Of a stretch of DNA of 64,000 bases, positions 63,471-64,000 are shown piece by piece. Where the stretch lies: NCBI GenBank assembly GCA_023213315.1, contig JAKCPI010009427.1, forward strand, positions 248,001 through 312,000, in the 5' to 3' direction. Below the pieces are notes generated by a model. It searched no databases and was not told the origin of the DNA. It saw nothing but the letters and a program-made list of their open reading frames with translations. The number at the start of each line of letters is the position of its first letter. Position 1 is the stretch's first letter. The position numbers and the translations under genes were made by a program. Source of the DNA: Euborellia annulipes. Its lineage: Eukaryota > Arthropoda > Insecta > Dermaptera > Anisolabididae.

Positions 63471-64000
63471 TCCCCTTGGCACATACATTTGAACAAATTC
63501 GGTTTTAATATTAATATATTTATAATAAATATTAATGTAAAATCGTCTGTTTTTTGGTACATAAATGTTGAATTATGGGTCTCTTTTGCTTAAGTATATT
63601 TCACTGACAAACTGCTCTAGTATAATCAGACTTATATAAACTCCGCGTTTAATTTTTATTAATATTTTATGTAAATATTTAAATAATACATAAGTATTAT
63701 TATTGTGTATTTTGGAGTCTTGCAAAATAATCCAAATTGATTGGTATTCTCAACTTTTTTTTCATTGCATATAGTCCCCTGTCCTGAATAAAAAAAAAAA
63801 TTGTCTTTCACAAAATATCTAATTGCCTGGGAGGTTTTCGCAGACAAGACTGCAATTTGGCAACAGCGCAAATGATGCAAGCAATCGTCGGTGGAAATTC
63901 ACACTTCCATGGCTACGTGCTTATGGATTTTCAATGCCTATTAGGCCTTTGAAAAAAAAAAAAAAAAAAAAAAAATGGCCAACTGACTCTTTATGTATAT
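63471..64000. other. Intergenic end of window
   Basis: AT-rich; an A run of about 25 bases is at 63951-63975. A short minus-strand frame (63659-63880) has no known motif. Confidence 0.4.

Noticed and set aside
51001..64000. A third protein-coding gene in the right part of the window
   Set aside because: Both strands were scanned for conserved exon-like segments; only transposon and SINE sequence was recognised.

Overview
This is a very AT-rich eukaryotic window with spliced genes, GT-AG introns and dense transposable elements. The two genes recognised, and the mix of mariner, Tc1-like and hAT elements plus a tRNA-derived SINE, suggest an arthropod or similar invertebrate. The species cannot be told from the sequence. 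Nothing bacterial, viral or CRISPR-like was seen.

Two host genes lie head to tail on the + strand. The first (3145-12749, 5' end outside the window) is the C-terminal part of a death-associated protein kinase (DAPK1-like): seven exons with every junction in phase, 508 residues, covering the region after the ankyrin/ROC part and ending in a death domain. The second (19048-32718) is a complete GA-binding protein alpha gene (GABPA, Drosophila Ets97D/Elg type): ten coding exons, 482 residues, with an acidic N-terminus, the GABP-specific OST domain, a Pointed domain and an ETS DNA-binding domain. No convincing coding exon was found in 1-3144, 12750-19047 or 32719-64000.

The rest is introns and intergenic DNA filled with repeats. 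They are: (1) hAT elements and MITEs, several with exact 8-bp target duplications; (2) Tc1/mariner-type MITEs with CAGTG ends at TA sites, plus two mariner remnants; (3) a frequent element of about 0.3-0.95 kb with a hairpin at each end; (4) long palindromes whose arms carry hammerhead-ribozyme-like cores; (5) tRNA-derived SINEs; (6) an antisense gag-like retroelement remnant inside a GABPA intron; (7) a 1.67-kb inverted-repeat element inside a DAPK intron. Nesting is common and gives relative insertion order.

The most notable signal is the recurrent hammerhead-like motif (CTGANGA, short stem, GAAACGTH) in at least ten unrelated loci, usually as inverted pairs and once as a tandem pair about 120 nt upstream of the last GABPA exon. 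It resembles the ribozymes known in Penelope-like retroelements and retrozymes, but no reverse transcriptase accompanies it here.
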